Shown: piece by piece, positions 52,710-61,203 of the stretch | Layout: each line of letters begins with the position of its first letter | How positions within the stretch are numbered: the stretch's first letter is position 1 | Assembly (NCBI GenBank): GCA_038531745.1 | Contig: JBCBBJ010000001.1 | Location: 261,708-325,707, forward strand | DNA from: CALLPQ01 sp038531745 | Lineage (GTDB): Bacteria > Pseudomonadota > Alphaproteobacteria > Caulobacterales > Parvularculaceae | DNA length: 64,000 bases | Reading direction: 5' to 3' | Position numbers and translations under genes: made by a program | The notes under the pieces: generated by a model | Databases searched by the model: none | What the model was told of the DNA's origin: nothing | The model's input: the letters and a program-made list of their open reading frames with translations, nothing else

Positions 52710-52832
52710 ATGCGCCAACGGTATTATGAAGATCAATGGGACCGACGTTTTGAGCATGTTGTGCGCAATCGCACCGGGTTTGCCTGGGGCACATTTTTCG
52801 CCGGTCTGATCATCGGCGCGATCCTGTTTTAA
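52710..52832 (+). CDS. 40-residue membrane peptide, first gene of the psp operon
   Basis: MRQRYYEDQWDRRFEHVVRN then RTGFAWGTFFAGLIIGAILF: a charged N-terminal half and one transmembrane helix. AAGGAGAG SD at good distance, stop at 52830. It lies directly after the sigma-54 promoter and before pspA, so it is coexpressed on envelope stress. It does not match PspB, PspC, PspD or PspG that I recall; the layout (short soluble, one helix) suggests a membrane-bound stress effector. Too short for usual ORF calling. Confidence 0.75.
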   Translation: MRQRYYEDQWDRRFEHVVRNRTGFAWGTFFAGLIIGAILF

Positions 52833-52896
52833 GGGCCCAACCCACCACCATGTTGGCGCCGTTACCGGCGTCTCAACTCACTTTAGGAGACTTGTC

Positions 52897-53562
52897 ATGG
52901 GCGTATTTTCGCGAATGAGTGACATCATCAATTCAAACATTAATGCGATGCTTGATCGGGCCGAAGACCCGGAAAAAATCGTTAGGCTGATCATCCAGGA
53001 GATGGAAGATACGCTGGTTGAGGTGCGCTCGCGCGCTGCCCGCGGAATTGCCGACCGCAAAGATGTGGAGCGTAAAAAAGCCGAGTTTGTTCAGCGTACG
53101 AAAGACTGGGAAGCAAAGGCGGAACTTGCCATTGAAAAGGGCCGCGATGATCTGGCCCGCGGCGCCATCTCGGCGCGGCGCAAAGCAAACGATATGGTTG
53201 ATCTTCTCGATCAAGAGCTACAGGCGATTGCCGATACCATGGCCAAAACCAATGGTGATTTGGAAAAGCTTCAATCAAAGCTGAAAGAAGCCAAAGCGCG
53301 GCAACGCTCAATGGAATTGCGTCATGGTGCGGCAAGTGACGCCGTCAATGTGAGCCGGCAGGTCCATGATGGGCGCATCGACGATGCCCTTGCCCGGTTC
53401 GATCGCTATGAGAGCCGCATCAATGAGATGGAAGCAGAAGCAGAAAGCTGGTCCATCGGTGCGAAACGCACACTGGAGCAGGAATTTGCCGACCTTGAGG
53501 TTGAGGATGCCGTGAATGCGGAATTGTCAGCCCTGAAAAATCGCATGGCAAGCCGCTCCTAA
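52897..53562 (+). CDS. pspA: Phage shock protein A
   Basis: 221 residues, ESCRT-III-related coiled coil. N-terminal MGVFSRMSDIINSNINAMLDRAEDPEKIVRLIIQEMEDTLVEVR (amphipathic helix with EDP motif), then about 150 residues of coiled coil (QAIADTMAKTNGDLEKLQSKLKEAK). PspA binds PspF to shut off the operon and assembles on stressed membranes to stop proton leakage. ATG 52897 follows TTAGGAGA. Length is standard. Confidence 0.97.
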   Translation: MGVFSRMSDIINSNINAMLDRAEDPEKIVRLIIQEMEDTLVEVRSRAARGIADRKDVERKKAEFVQRTKDWEAKAELAIEKGRDDLARGAISARRKANDMVDLLDQELQAIADTMAKTNGDLEKLQSKLKEAKARQRSMELRHGAASDAVNVSRQVHDGRIDDALARFDRYESRINEMEAEAESWSIGAKRTLEQEFADLEVEDAVNAELSALKNRMASRS

Positions 53563-53654
53563 ACGGGGTGACCGATGAACCGGTGCGCGCATCACTGCCA
53601 ATCCGGTGAATCGTATCACACCAGCATACGAAGATCTGAGCAGAGGAAAAAATA

Positions 53655-53909
53655 ATGGATGAAGGTCCTTTCGTTGTTGCAATCATTGCCATCATCTTTG
53701 TGGCTTTGCCGGCAACCATCATGCACTACGTCACGGAATGGCGGAAAACAAAGAGCTATTCTGCCGACGATGAACGCCTGATCGATGACTTGTGGCGGAC
53801 CGCCCAACATCTTGAACGGCGTGTTGATTCTTTGGAAACAATCCTCGACCGGGAATCACCCGATTGGCGTGATCAGTATGGGGAGGGTTCCAATGTCCAA
53901 CGATCATAA
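53655..53909 (+). CDS. pspB: Phage shock protein B
   Basis: 84 residues. One N-terminal transmembrane helix (about 6-27, FVVAIIAIIFVALPATIMHYV) followed by a cytoplasmic helix with DDERLIDDLWRTAQHLERRVDSLETILDRE, characteristic of PspB, which with PspC signals envelope stress to PspA. Overlaps pspC by 17 bp, so the two are coupled. GCAGAGGAAAAAATA SD. Confidence 0.95.
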   Translation: MDEGPFVVAIIAIIFVALPATIMHYVTEWRKTKSYSADDERLIDDLWRTAQHLERRVDSLETILDRESPDWRDQYGEGSNVQRS

Positions 53910-54519
53910 TCGCCCATCCCGCGGCGGTTCCCGCGATCGGTACGACCCGCGTGATGAGCGCCCGTCCAACGGACGAAATAACCCGCGCGGCCGTCACTAT
54001 GATGACAACCCCCATAACGAAGGCCCCTATTCTGACGGGCCTGTTCATGCCCACTATGAAAGCCGCAGTCGCCGTGACCGTGAGGGCTATGCCTACCGCG
54101 CTGGCGAACCGGGGCCGGGGCCTAATCTCTATCATTTACGCCGGGACCCGGCGAACGGCATGATTGCCGGGGTCTGCGCCGGGATCGCCCGCCATTTTGG
54201 CTATCCGGTGGAGTGGGTGCGGATCGGCTGGGTCGCCAGTGCCTTTTTCTCCGGCACGCTGTCGATCTTTGCTTATATCGCTTGCGCCATCTTTATCCGG
54301 CCGGAGGGGAGGCGTCCCGCTTCGTTCAAGCCGTCACCGGAAGAAGAAAAGTTCTGGCGCACATTTTCCTCGCGCCCGCGCAGCAGTCTTGCCCAGCTCA
54401 AACACCGCTTTCGCGCCCTCGATGCGCGGATCAGTGACATGGAATATACGGTTACGTCGGATGAGTACGGCTTGCGCAAGGCCTTTGACGATCTGGAGAA
54501 CACCAAACCGTCAGGCTGA
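53893..54519 (+). CDS. pspC: Phage shock protein C
   Basis: 208 residues from ATG 53893 (GGGGAGGG SD). About the first 80 residues are a hydrophilic Arg/Asp/Tyr-rich tail; a PspC domain (about 85-145) follows: LYHLRRDPANGMIAGVCAGIARHFGYPVEWVRIGW and the membrane segment WVASAFFSGTLSIFAYIACAIFI. The C-terminal helical tail has a second coiled part (LKHRFRALDARISDMEYTVTSDEYGLRKAFDDLE). The long N-terminal tail is unlike E. coli PspC (about 120 residues). Confidence 0.95.
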   Translation: MSNDHNRPSRGGSRDRYDPRDERPSNGRNNPRGRHYDDNPHNEGPYSDGPVHAHYESRSRRDREGYAYRAGEPGPGPNLYHLRRDPANGMIAGVCAGIARHFGYPVEWVRIGWVASAFFSGTLSIFAYIACAIFIRPEGRRPASFKPSPEEEKFWRTFSSRPRSSLAQLKHRFRALDARISDMEYTVTSDEYGLRKAFDDLENTKPSG

Positions 54520-54631
54520 GCACGCACCATTCTAACGGCGCGCCTCCCACAGAATCTGTGAGGCATGCCATAATCACAAAACCGAAACGGACGAAAGAGC
54601 GCGTGTCTTCGATCGCGCAGGCTGGGAACCT

Positions 54632-54838
54632 ATGTCCATTTTTAACCAGGGCTGGCACGCGATAGGCCAGAAACCGACAATCGGCATGGTGCAAATCGTG
54701 CTCCTTCTCGGCATTTTTCTGGTGATCCTTGATGCCGCTCACACCATTGACGGTCTTGGCGATCATATGCGGGGCGGCGATGGACATAGCATTGCAACCC
54801 CGCAAACCCCTAGCCAATGCTTGACAATTATCTTTTGA
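54632..54838 (+). CDS. Small membrane protein of unknown function
   Basis: 68 residues with one hydrophobic helix (about 15-35, IGMVQIVLLLGIFLVILDA). The SD is weak (GCTGGGAACCT). It is 112 bp downstream of pspC and could be a distal psp-operon gene, but a separate unit cannot be excluded. No homologue recalled. Confidence 0.45.
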   Translation: MSIFNQGWHAIGQKPTIGMVQIVLLLGIFLVILDAAHTIDGLGDHMRGGDGHSIATPQTPSQCLTIIF

Positions 54839-54993
54839 ATAGTCGCTATACGGTGTAATTCGGCGCTAATTTCAGCCCTAACCAGATTAATCCTGAAAGG
54901 GTGTTGCAAACGCGCGATATACTTGCCACCCGCCAACCATCTTTGATATTCTCTTGGGCGAAGCGTTGAGCGCTTCATGCGAGGACGCACCCC

Positions 54994-56106
54994 ATGACGA
55001 ATCCACCACGCGCCGCGGGCGATCCGGCCAAGAGTGCCGCCAAAACAGGGTCTTACCGCCAACAGCGCGCCCGGCGCGGGCCCCCGCCGCGCTATGCGGC
55101 ACTTGATCTTGGTACCAACAACTGTCGCTTGTTGATTGCCGCGCCGCGCGGGCGCCATTTGCGCATAGTTGATGCCTATTCAAAAATTGTCAGGCTCGGG
55201 GAAGGCCTGTCGCAATCCGGTGTTCTTTCCGATGCCGCCATGGCCCGGACCATAGAGGTCCTGAAAACCTGCCAGCGAAAAATAAAGCAACGCGGCGTTA
55301 CCCATTTGCGCTGCGTGGCGACGCAGGCCTGCCGCGGTGCCCGGAATGGTGAGGCTTTTCTGGCCCGCGTCGTGGATGAGACTGGCATGACGTTAGAGAT
55401 CATTGGTCCGGAGGAAGAAGCGCGTCTTGCTATGTTGGGGTGCCGCGATTTATTTGACGCGGCAGCGAAAATGGTGCTCGTCTTCGATATTGGCGGCGGC
55501 TCAACGGAAATTGCCTGGGTCCGGATTACCGCTAGCGCGGAGGAGGGGGCATTACCGCAATCGGAAATCGTTACGTGGACGTCGCTTCCCTTTGGCGTTG
55601 TCAGTCTGGCAGAAAAATGGGATGGCCGCGATATCACCCGTGAGACGTATGAGGCAATCGTCGCCGAAGTGCGTGGTGCCATTGCCAATATTCCCGATAC
55701 GAATGATCTCCAATTGATTTTTCAGAGCGGGCATGCGCATTTTCTGGGCACGTCGGGTACAGTCACGTCTCTTGCGGGCGTGCATCTGGCGCTTGCCCGT
55801 TACCGCCGTGTTGATGTTGACGGTCTTTGGCTTACGCGCAACCTCGTCAGGCAGACGAGTGAAAAGCTTCGCGCCATGTCGTTCAATGAGCGGGCGCAAG
55901 AACCCTGTATCGGGGCGGAACGTGCCGATCTTGTTGTGTGTGGTTGCGCGATCCTGGAGGCGATCCTTGCCGAATGGCCAGCCGATCGCATCCGGGTTGC
56001 CGACCGCGGTTTGCGCGAAGGGATTTTATCAGAACTCTCCGGCGGTCGCCGGATGATTTCCCCCGGCGCGCAAAAACGGCGGGGCGGGGGTTCTGTCGGG
56101 GCCTGA
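54994..56106 (+). CDS. Exopolyphosphatase/GppA-type phosphatase
   Basis: 370 residues. Ppx/GppA fold: YAALDLGTNNCRLLIA (phosphate loop), DAYSKIVRLGEGLSQSGVLSDAAMARTIEVLKTCQ, VLVFDIGGGSTEIAW (DIGGGS) and, in the second half, GTSGTVTSLAGVHLAL. The family hydrolyses polyphosphate or pppGpp. Start ATG 54994 after GCGAGGAC. It lies near rlmE, as in many alphaproteobacteria, but two minus-strand genes intervene here. Confidence 0.92.
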   Translation: MTNPPRAAGDPAKSAAKTGSYRQQRARRGPPPRYAALDLGTNNCRLLIAAPRGRHLRIVDAYSKIVRLGEGLSQSGVLSDAAMARTIEVLKTCQRKIKQRGVTHLRCVATQACRGARNGEAFLARVVDETGMTLEIIGPEEEARLAMLGCRDLFDAAAKMVLVFDIGGGSTEIAWVRITASAEEGALPQSEIVTWTSLPFGVVSLAEKWDGRDITRETYEAIVAEVRGAIANIPDTNDLQLIFQSGHAHFLGTSGTVTSLAGVHLALARYRRVDVDGLWLTRNLVRQTSEKLRAMSFNERAQEPCIGAERADLVVCGCAILEAILAEWPADRIRVADRGLREGILSELSGGRRMISPGAQKRRGGGSVGA

Positions 56107-56182
56107 AAAAACGCTGCGTCGTTCATGATTGTTGCGGTGAACCCTCCGTAAGCGCCGCACACTTGACCCGGCAATCCCATCG

Positions 56183-56220
56183 CGGGGAATGCCGGGGAAG
56201 CCGCGCTACAGCATTCCCCG
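56183..56220. other. Inverted repeat between convergent genes
   Basis: CGGGGAATGC (56183-56192) pairs with GCATTCCCCG (56211-56220), 18-nt loop. No T-tract. It could be a bidirectional terminator between the ppx/gppA and BON-LysM genes. Confidence 0.5.
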
Positions 56221-56299
56221 GGCGAAGCAATTTAGGCTCCATAGCCTTCGTGCAAACCGCGCAAAAACAACTTAGGGGTCAGCGTTTTGCCCGCCAAAA

Positions 56300-56728
56300 T
56301 TACAGCGCCGGGATCCGCAAAACCTGGCCCGGATAAATCTTATCCGGATCTGAAAGCATGGGCTTATTAGCCTCGAAGATCACTGGATATTTCATGGCGT
56401 CGCCATATTGCGCCTTAGCGATTTTTGACAGCGAGTCGCCGCTGACCACGGTGTAGAATGTTGCTTCAGGGGCGGCCTCTTCCACGACGATGTGGCTTTC
56501 CACCTCGGCAACACCGGCATTATTGCCCGCCGCAAGGATTGCTTTTTCAGCTTCTTCCTGGGTTTTCGCTGTTCCTTTGAGAACAACTTTTTCCCCTTGC
56601 GTTTCCACATCAAGGTCTTTGACGTCGATCTTGTGGCCCGTTACGCGCTCTTTGATACTGCCAGCAGCGCTGCCGACGGAGCCGGCGATTTTCTCACCGG
56701 CATTTTTGACAAATTTGAACAGGTTCAT
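56300..56728 (-). CDS. BON-LysM protein (Kbp/YgaU-like)
   Basis: 142 residues. Cytoplasmic or soluble, without signal peptide: BON domain (about 35-85, KIDVKDLDVETQGEKVVLKGTAKTQEEAEKAILAAGN) followed by a LysM domain (about 92-142, YTVVSGDSLSKIAKAQYGDAMKYPVIFEANKPMLSDPDKIYPGQVLRIP). This matches E. coli Kbp, a K+-binding protein. The start MNLFKFVKNAGEKIAG is also family-typical. It precedes no operon partner, but a DUF937 gene is 29 bp upstream on the same strand. Confidence 0.92.
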   Translation of the reverse strand: MNLFKFVKNAGEKIAGSVGSAAGSIKERVTGHKIDVKDLDVETQGEKVVLKGTAKTQEEAEKAILAAGNNAGVAEVESHIVVEEAAPEATFYTVVSGDSLSKIAKAQYGDAMKYPVIFEANKPMLSDPDKIYPGQVLRIPAL

Positions 56729-56757
56729 GCCTGAATTCCTTTTTCTTGAAACGATAA

Positions 56758-57375
56758 TTACTTACGGCCGAAGAGCCCGCCGAGGATGCTTTTGCCAAGC
56801 CCGCCTTTGACTGCCGCGCCGAGGAGATCGTCTTTAATATCGCCATCGCCATCGGCGTCGAGCATGGACATCAAACCGCCCAGTTCAGACGGCGCTTTTT
56901 CGCGGGCGCGCATGCCTTCTTCGCGAATCAATCCAGCAAGACCGGCGTCATCAAGGTTTTGTGTGCGCTTGGCCTGGCCAAGCTGGTTCATCACCAGAGG
57001 GGCGGCCATGGCGAGAAGATTGCCGATTTGGCCACTGTCGGCGCCGCCGGCGGCCGCGGCGAGGGTCTGTTCTGCCTGGGCCCGCTTACCCCCCAGAATA
57101 TGCCCAAGAATTTTCTGTCCGTCGGCCAAGACATCATCGCGGCCCACGGCGCTGGCGACATCGCCGAGCATAGAACCATCATGACGGTCCAGCGCATTGG
57201 CGAGCGCCCGGGCGCCATCGGGCTTTGCAGTATTGTTTTTAAGCCCGCCCATAAGCGCGGCCATGGCCATCGGCATCAACTTGGCGGCCATATCCTGGCT
57301 TAATCCGGTTTTTTGCGCTGCTTGCTGGGTGATCTGCGATGCGACAACATTGGTCAGTTGATCCATCAGTGACAT
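56758..57375 (-). CDS. DUF937 family protein with EF-hand-like loop
   Basis: 205 residues from ATG 57375 (GGAAGGATCC SD); a long open frame upstream to 57573 is not used. Start MSLMDQLTNVVASQITQQAAQKTGLSQDMAAKLMPMAMAALMGGLKNN is the DUF937 signature. The C-terminal part has DADGDGDIKDD, an EF-hand-like Ca2+ loop, and Gly-rich GGLGKSILGGLFGRK at the end. Soluble, no signal peptide; function unknown. It is coexpressed with the BON-LysM gene by position. Confidence 0.85.
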   Translation of the reverse strand: MSLMDQLTNVVASQITQQAAQKTGLSQDMAAKLMPMAMAALMGGLKNNTAKPDGARALANALDRHDGSMLGDVASAVGRDDVLADGQKILGHILGGKRAQAEQTLAAAAGGADSGQIGNLLAMAAPLVMNQLGQAKRTQNLDDAGLAGLIREEGMRAREKAPSELGGLMSMLDADGDGDIKDDLLGAAVKGGLGKSILGGLFGRK

Positions 57376-57591
57376 TTTGGGATCCTTCCTCTTTCGCGGG
57401 CGGGGAGCAAGGACCGCTCCCCTCAGCCACAGATTGTATTGTGTCGGTAAAATACCAAAGAAAGCAAGGGGCTGGCTAGGTTCCCCGGAAACACGCCGGC
57501 ACCCGAAAGGCGGTAAAGACCATAACAAAGAGCGCGCATTTTTATCGATTTTGCGCCTTTGCGAAGCCCACAAGCCTCGCTATAGGAGACC

Positions 57592-58497
57592 ATGGTAAAG
57601 CCATCTCCGCCGCCCGGCAGAAAAGCCAATCGCGCCGCCCGTGCAAAGACGGGTGTCGAGGGAAAGGCCCGGGCGCGAAAGTCTGCGATTGAGCGCACCG
57701 CGCTTGGCGAAGAGCCGGAAAAACGCACCCGCAAATCCGTCGCCGCAAAGACCGGTCGCAAGCTAGATGATAAGAACGCTGACGGCCTGCGCGAATTGCG
57801 CGTGAATGTGAAAACCGCCAAATATCGCAAGACCTCATCAACCAAATGGCTCATGCGGCAATTGAACGATCCGTTCGTGGCAAAGGCGAAGGCCGAGGGC
57901 TATCGCTCTCGCGCCGCCTATAAATTGATCGAACTGGATGAGAAATTCACCCTCCTAAAACCGGGGGCCAAGATCGTAGACCTTGGCTGCGCGCCCGGTG
58001 GCTGGTGCCAGGTGGCCGTAAAGGGCGTTGGTGCGCGCGGTGCCGTCGTGGGTATCGATTACCTTAATATGGACAGTGTGGCGGGCGCCGATGTTTTGGA
58101 AATGGATTTCCTCGACGATGACGCGCCTAGCCGGTTGAAAGCTCTACTAAAAGGTGAAGCTGATCTTGTGTTGTCAGACATGGCGGCGCCGACAACGGGG
58201 CACAAGGCAACTGACCATCTTCGCATTGTGGCGCTGGCCGATGCGGCGCTTGATTTTGCAATTGATGTTCTTTCACCGGGCGGCGGTTTTATTTCCAAGG
58301 TCTTCCAAGGCGGCGCCGAGGGTGAGCTATTAAATCGGCTAAAACGTAACTTTACCACAGTGAAACACGCAAAGCCAAAAGCGAGCCGCCAAGAGTCAGC
58401 TGAGATGTATGTTGTTGCCATCGGCTTTCGCGGGAGCCCCAACGCGCGCGGGGGGGATGGGACGGGCCCGCTTGAGCAAGGGGATAAAGCGCCGTGA
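57592..58497 (+). CDS. rlmE: 23S rRNA 2'-O-methyltransferase RlmE (FtsJ/RrmJ)
   Basis: 301 residues. SAM-dependent methylation of U2552 in 23S rRNA. Rossmann motif KIVDLGCAPGGWCQVAV and the K-D-K-E set: Lys in SRAAYKLIEL, Asp in DLVLSDMAAP, Lys in GFISKVFQGG, Glu in SAEMYVVAIGF. An N-terminal tail of about 80 basic residues (SPPPGRKANRAARAKTG...) is longer than in E. coli. It overlaps the next gene (GTGA), indicating coupling to a phosphatase-like protein. Confidence 0.94.
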   Translation: MVKPSPPPGRKANRAARAKTGVEGKARARKSAIERTALGEEPEKRTRKSVAAKTGRKLDDKNADGLRELRVNVKTAKYRKTSSTKWLMRQLNDPFVAKAKAEGYRSRAAYKLIELDEKFTLLKPGAKIVDLGCAPGGWCQVAVKGVGARGAVVGIDYLNMDSVAGADVLEMDFLDDDAPSRLKALLKGEADLVLSDMAAPTTGHKATDHLRIVALADAALDFAIDVLSPGGGFISKVFQGGAEGELLNRLKRNFTTVKHAKPKASRQESAEMYVVAIGFRGSPNARGGDGTGPLEQGDKAP

Positions 58498-59042
58498 ATA
58501 TTTATATTTCATCCCTACCAAGAGTACCTGGCATGGTGGCGCAGCATCAGCCAAGCCGGGTAGTCAGCCTCCTAGGTCCGGGCACTGATTTTCCTGTTAT
58601 CACGCAGATTGATGCCAGCAATCACCATAAGGTTGAGATCAACGATATCCGCAAACCCATCGACGGCCTGGTGCCCCCGGGGGAGGTTCATGTGACGGGC
58701 CTTGTGGCGTTCTTGCGCACATGGGACCCTGTCACCCCGCTTTTGTCCCATTGTTGGGCTGGTATCTCCCGCTCCACCGCCACAGCCTTTATTGCCGCCT
58801 GCCTCCACAATCCGCAAACGGACGAAGCACTGATTGCAACCACGATTGCCGAGGCCTCGCCCACTGCCTATCCAAATAGCTTGATTGTCTCCATTGCCGA
58901 CACCCTATTGGGGCGAAGCGGGCGCATGAGTGCGGCGATTATGCCTTTGATTGACGATAAAGACCGCATTGCCCGGGTGCGTGGTTTGGAAGAAGCCATG
59001 CCGTTTTCTATTCCGTCTCTATTCGAAAAGGGCGCCGGTTAA
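58494..59042 (+). CDS. Protein tyrosine phosphatase-like protein
   Basis: 182 residues, start GTG 58494 overlapping the rlmE stop. The C-x5-R motif is LLSHCWAGISRSTATAFIAACL (HCWAGISRS), which fits tyrosine/dual-specificity phosphatases; a DIRKPIDGLVPP general-acid-region-like Asp precedes. No other catalytic acid is clear. It ends with TAATG overlapping the next start. Substrates are unknown; it may be a tyrosine phosphatase or a phosphoinositide-like enzyme. Confidence 0.8.
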   Translation: MNIYISSLPRVPGMVAQHQPSRVVSLLGPGTDFPVITQIDASNHHKVEINDIRKPIDGLVPPGEVHVTGLVAFLRTWDPVTPLLSHCWAGISRSTATAFIAACLHNPQTDEALIATTIAEASPTAYPNSLIVSIADTLLGRSGRMSAAIMPLIDDKDRIARVRGLEEAMPFSIPSLFEKGAG

Positions 59043-59665
59043 TGGTATCAAGCATCGCAACCGCCGAAACGGAACATGCCGAGGCAATGGCCGTTTGGGA
59101 TCAGTTGGAAAAACTTTTCTCGAACTTTCGGGGTATGTCCTTTGGTTGGATTATCCGTTTCAACAGTGAACGGATTAATGCCAAACGCTTTCGGCGGCTT
59201 GCCCGAAAGGGGCAAAGCTATGGATTACCAGCGCTCCTTAGCGGATTGTCTTTTCGCCAATTGGTCATGTTGCAGGAACGCAGTGCCATCAATTTGAAAA
59301 TGGCAAGCGATGCATTGCGGCTTTATATTGTGGTCAATGTTTCCGCGCCGGCTGGTATTTTGTTGATCTCAAACCAGCTTGCCCCGTCATTCTTTCCCCG
59401 ACTGCTCGGTCAAATGGAGCCTGTCATGGTATTGGGGATGGCGATCGGGTTTATCCTGACGCTGATTTTGACCACCTGGTATGCCTATGCCGGGGTCCAT
59501 CAGGCCCGTGACTTGAGCTATCTATTGGCCAGCGAAGTTGCCAGTGCACGCTTGATTGAGCGGGCTCACGCCGTCGACCCGCTCATAGAAGATGACGCCG
59601 ACCCTGATGATCCCGACGCCGATACAATGCCGGACCTGCTCGATACCGGGCCCACGGTAACTTGA
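59042..59665 (+). CDS. Membrane protein of unknown function
   Basis: 207 residues with two or three hydrophobic helices (ASAPAGILLISNQL, MVLGMAIGFILTLILTTWYAYAG). The N-terminal half is soluble and basic. ATG 59042 overlaps the phosphatase stop TAA. The family is not recognised. It is translationally coupled to the phosphatase-like gene and rlmE, so may share the membrane or translation theme. An acidic C-terminal tail (DPLIEDDADPDDPDADTM) is present. Confidence 0.7.
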   Translation: MVSSIATAETEHAEAMAVWDQLEKLFSNFRGMSFGWIIRFNSERINAKRFRRLARKGQSYGLPALLSGLSFRQLVMLQERSAINLKMASDALRLYIVVNVSAPAGILLISNQLAPSFFPRLLGQMEPVMVLGMAIGFILTLILTTWYAYAGVHQARDLSYLLASEVASARLIERAHAVDPLIEDDADPDDPDADTMPDLLDTGPTVT

Positions 59666-59686
59666 TGACAGTGAGGAATTGACCCC

Positions 59687-61162
59687 ATGCAAATTCGTGA
59701 TGCGCTCACCTTTGATGATGTACTGCTGGAGCCTGGCCCTTCAGAAGTCATGCCAAGTGAGGTTGATGTGCGCGCCCGGCTAACCTCGTCAATTACGCTC
59801 AACATTCCGGTTGTTTCCTCCGCCATGGATACCGTAACCGAAACCGAGATGGCCATCGCCATGGCGCAAAGCGGGGGTATCGGGGTCTTGCACCGCAATA
59901 CCTCCGTCACCGAGCAGGCCGAGCAAGTTCGCCGCGTCAAACGGTTTGAAAGCGGCATGGTTGTGAACCCAAAGACGCTCACGCCCGACGCAACGCTCGC
60001 CCAGGCTCAGGCCACCATGGCGGAATATCGGATTTCGGGTTTTCCGGTTGTTGAGAACCCCGATGCCAATGGGGTGGGACGCCTCGTGGGGATCTTAACG
60101 AACCGCGATATGCGGTTTGCAGAAAACCCCGATCAAAAAATCAGTGAGCTGATGACACGCGAAAACCTTGTCACTGTCAAACCCGGGGTCAGCCGGGAGG
60201 AGGCGGCCCGGCTTCTCCATCGCCATCGGATTGAACGCTTGATTGTCGTCGACGATAGTGGTCTTTGTATCGGGCTTATCACCGTCAAGGATATGGATAA
60301 GGCGCAAGCGCATCCGCTTGCCTGTAAGGACGAGGAGGGACGGTTACGCGTGGCGGCAGCCTCCACAGTAGGGGATGCGGGCTTTGAACGGGTCGAAGCG
60401 CTGATCGATGCGGGCTGCGATATTATTGTCATCGATACCGCCCATGGGCACAGCCAAAAGGTGATTGATCAGGTCGATCGCATCAAAAAAATGTCTAACA
60501 GTACACAGATTATTGCAGGTAACGTCGCGACCTATGATGGTACCCGTGCGCTCATTGATGCGGGCGCCGATGCAGTAAAGGTGGGGATTGGTCCCGGCTC
60601 AATCTGTACAACCCGTATGGTAGCCGGTGTTGGCGTACCGCAATTAACCGCCATCAGTGACGCCGCCCGCGCCGCCAAGGACACGGACGCCGTCGTGATT
60701 GCCGATGGTGGCATTAAATATTCCGGCGATATGGCCAAGGCCCTGGCTGCCGGGGCTGATTGCGCCATGGTTGGCTCGCTTCTCGCGGGTACGGATGAAG
60801 CACCCGGCGAAGTTTTTCTTTATCAAGGCCGCGCCTACAAATCCTATCGCGGTATGGGCTCTATCACCGCCATGTCGCGCGGCTCGGCAGATCGATATTT
60901 TCAAGCTGATGTGACCGAGCAAATGAAGCTTGTCCCCGAAGGTATTGAGGGGCGTGTGCCCCATAAGGGCCCCATCGCCCCGATCTTACACCAACTGGTT
61001 GGCGGGGTCCGCGCTTCCATGGGGTATGTGGGCGCCACAACAATTACCGCGTTACAGACCCGTGCCCGGTTTGTGCGGATTACCAATGCAGGGCTAAAAG
61101 AAAGCCACGTCCATGACGTGGCAATCACGCGCGAAGCCCCAAATTACCCAAGCCCCACCTAA
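59687..61162 (+). CDS. guaB: IMP dehydrogenase
   Basis: 491 residues. NAD-dependent oxidation of IMP to XMP in GMP synthesis. Start MQIRDALTFDDVLLEPGPSEVMPSEVDVRARL; a CBS pair (about 95-205) sits in the TIM barrel; the catalytic Cys loop is VGIGPGSICTTRMVAGVGVPQL, then MVGSLLAGTDEAPGE and GSADRYFQ. Length matches. GGAATT precedes ATG 59687 with moderate SD. Within the coding end lies a perfect inverted repeat (61104-61122). Confidence 0.97.
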   Translation: MQIRDALTFDDVLLEPGPSEVMPSEVDVRARLTSSITLNIPVVSSAMDTVTETEMAIAMAQSGGIGVLHRNTSVTEQAEQVRRVKRFESGMVVNPKTLTPDATLAQAQATMAEYRISGFPVVENPDANGVGRLVGILTNRDMRFAENPDQKISELMTRENLVTVKPGVSREEAARLLHRHRIERLIVVDDSGLCIGLITVKDMDKAQAHPLACKDEEGRLRVAAASTVGDAGFERVEALIDAGCDIIVIDTAHGHSQKVIDQVDRIKKMSNSTQIIAGNVATYDGTRALIDAGADAVKVGIGPGSICTTRMVAGVGVPQLTAISDAARAAKDTDAVVIADGGIKYSGDMAKALAAGADCAMVGSLLAGTDEAPGEVFLYQGRAYKSYRGMGSITAMSRGSADRYFQADVTEQMKLVPEGIEGRVPHKGPIAPILHQLVGGVRASMGYVGATTITALQTRARFVRITNAGLKESHVHDVAITREAPNYPSPT

Positions 61163-61203
61163 GATTGGCGTGGTTCCAGCAACACGCAAAGAGGAGTAAG
61201 CCG

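Noticed and set aside
61104..61122. Perfect inverted repeat GCCACGTC-CAT-GACGTGGC
   Set aside because: It lies inside guaB coding sequence encoding a conserved HVHD-type stretch and looks coincidental, without flanking T-tract or regulatory context.
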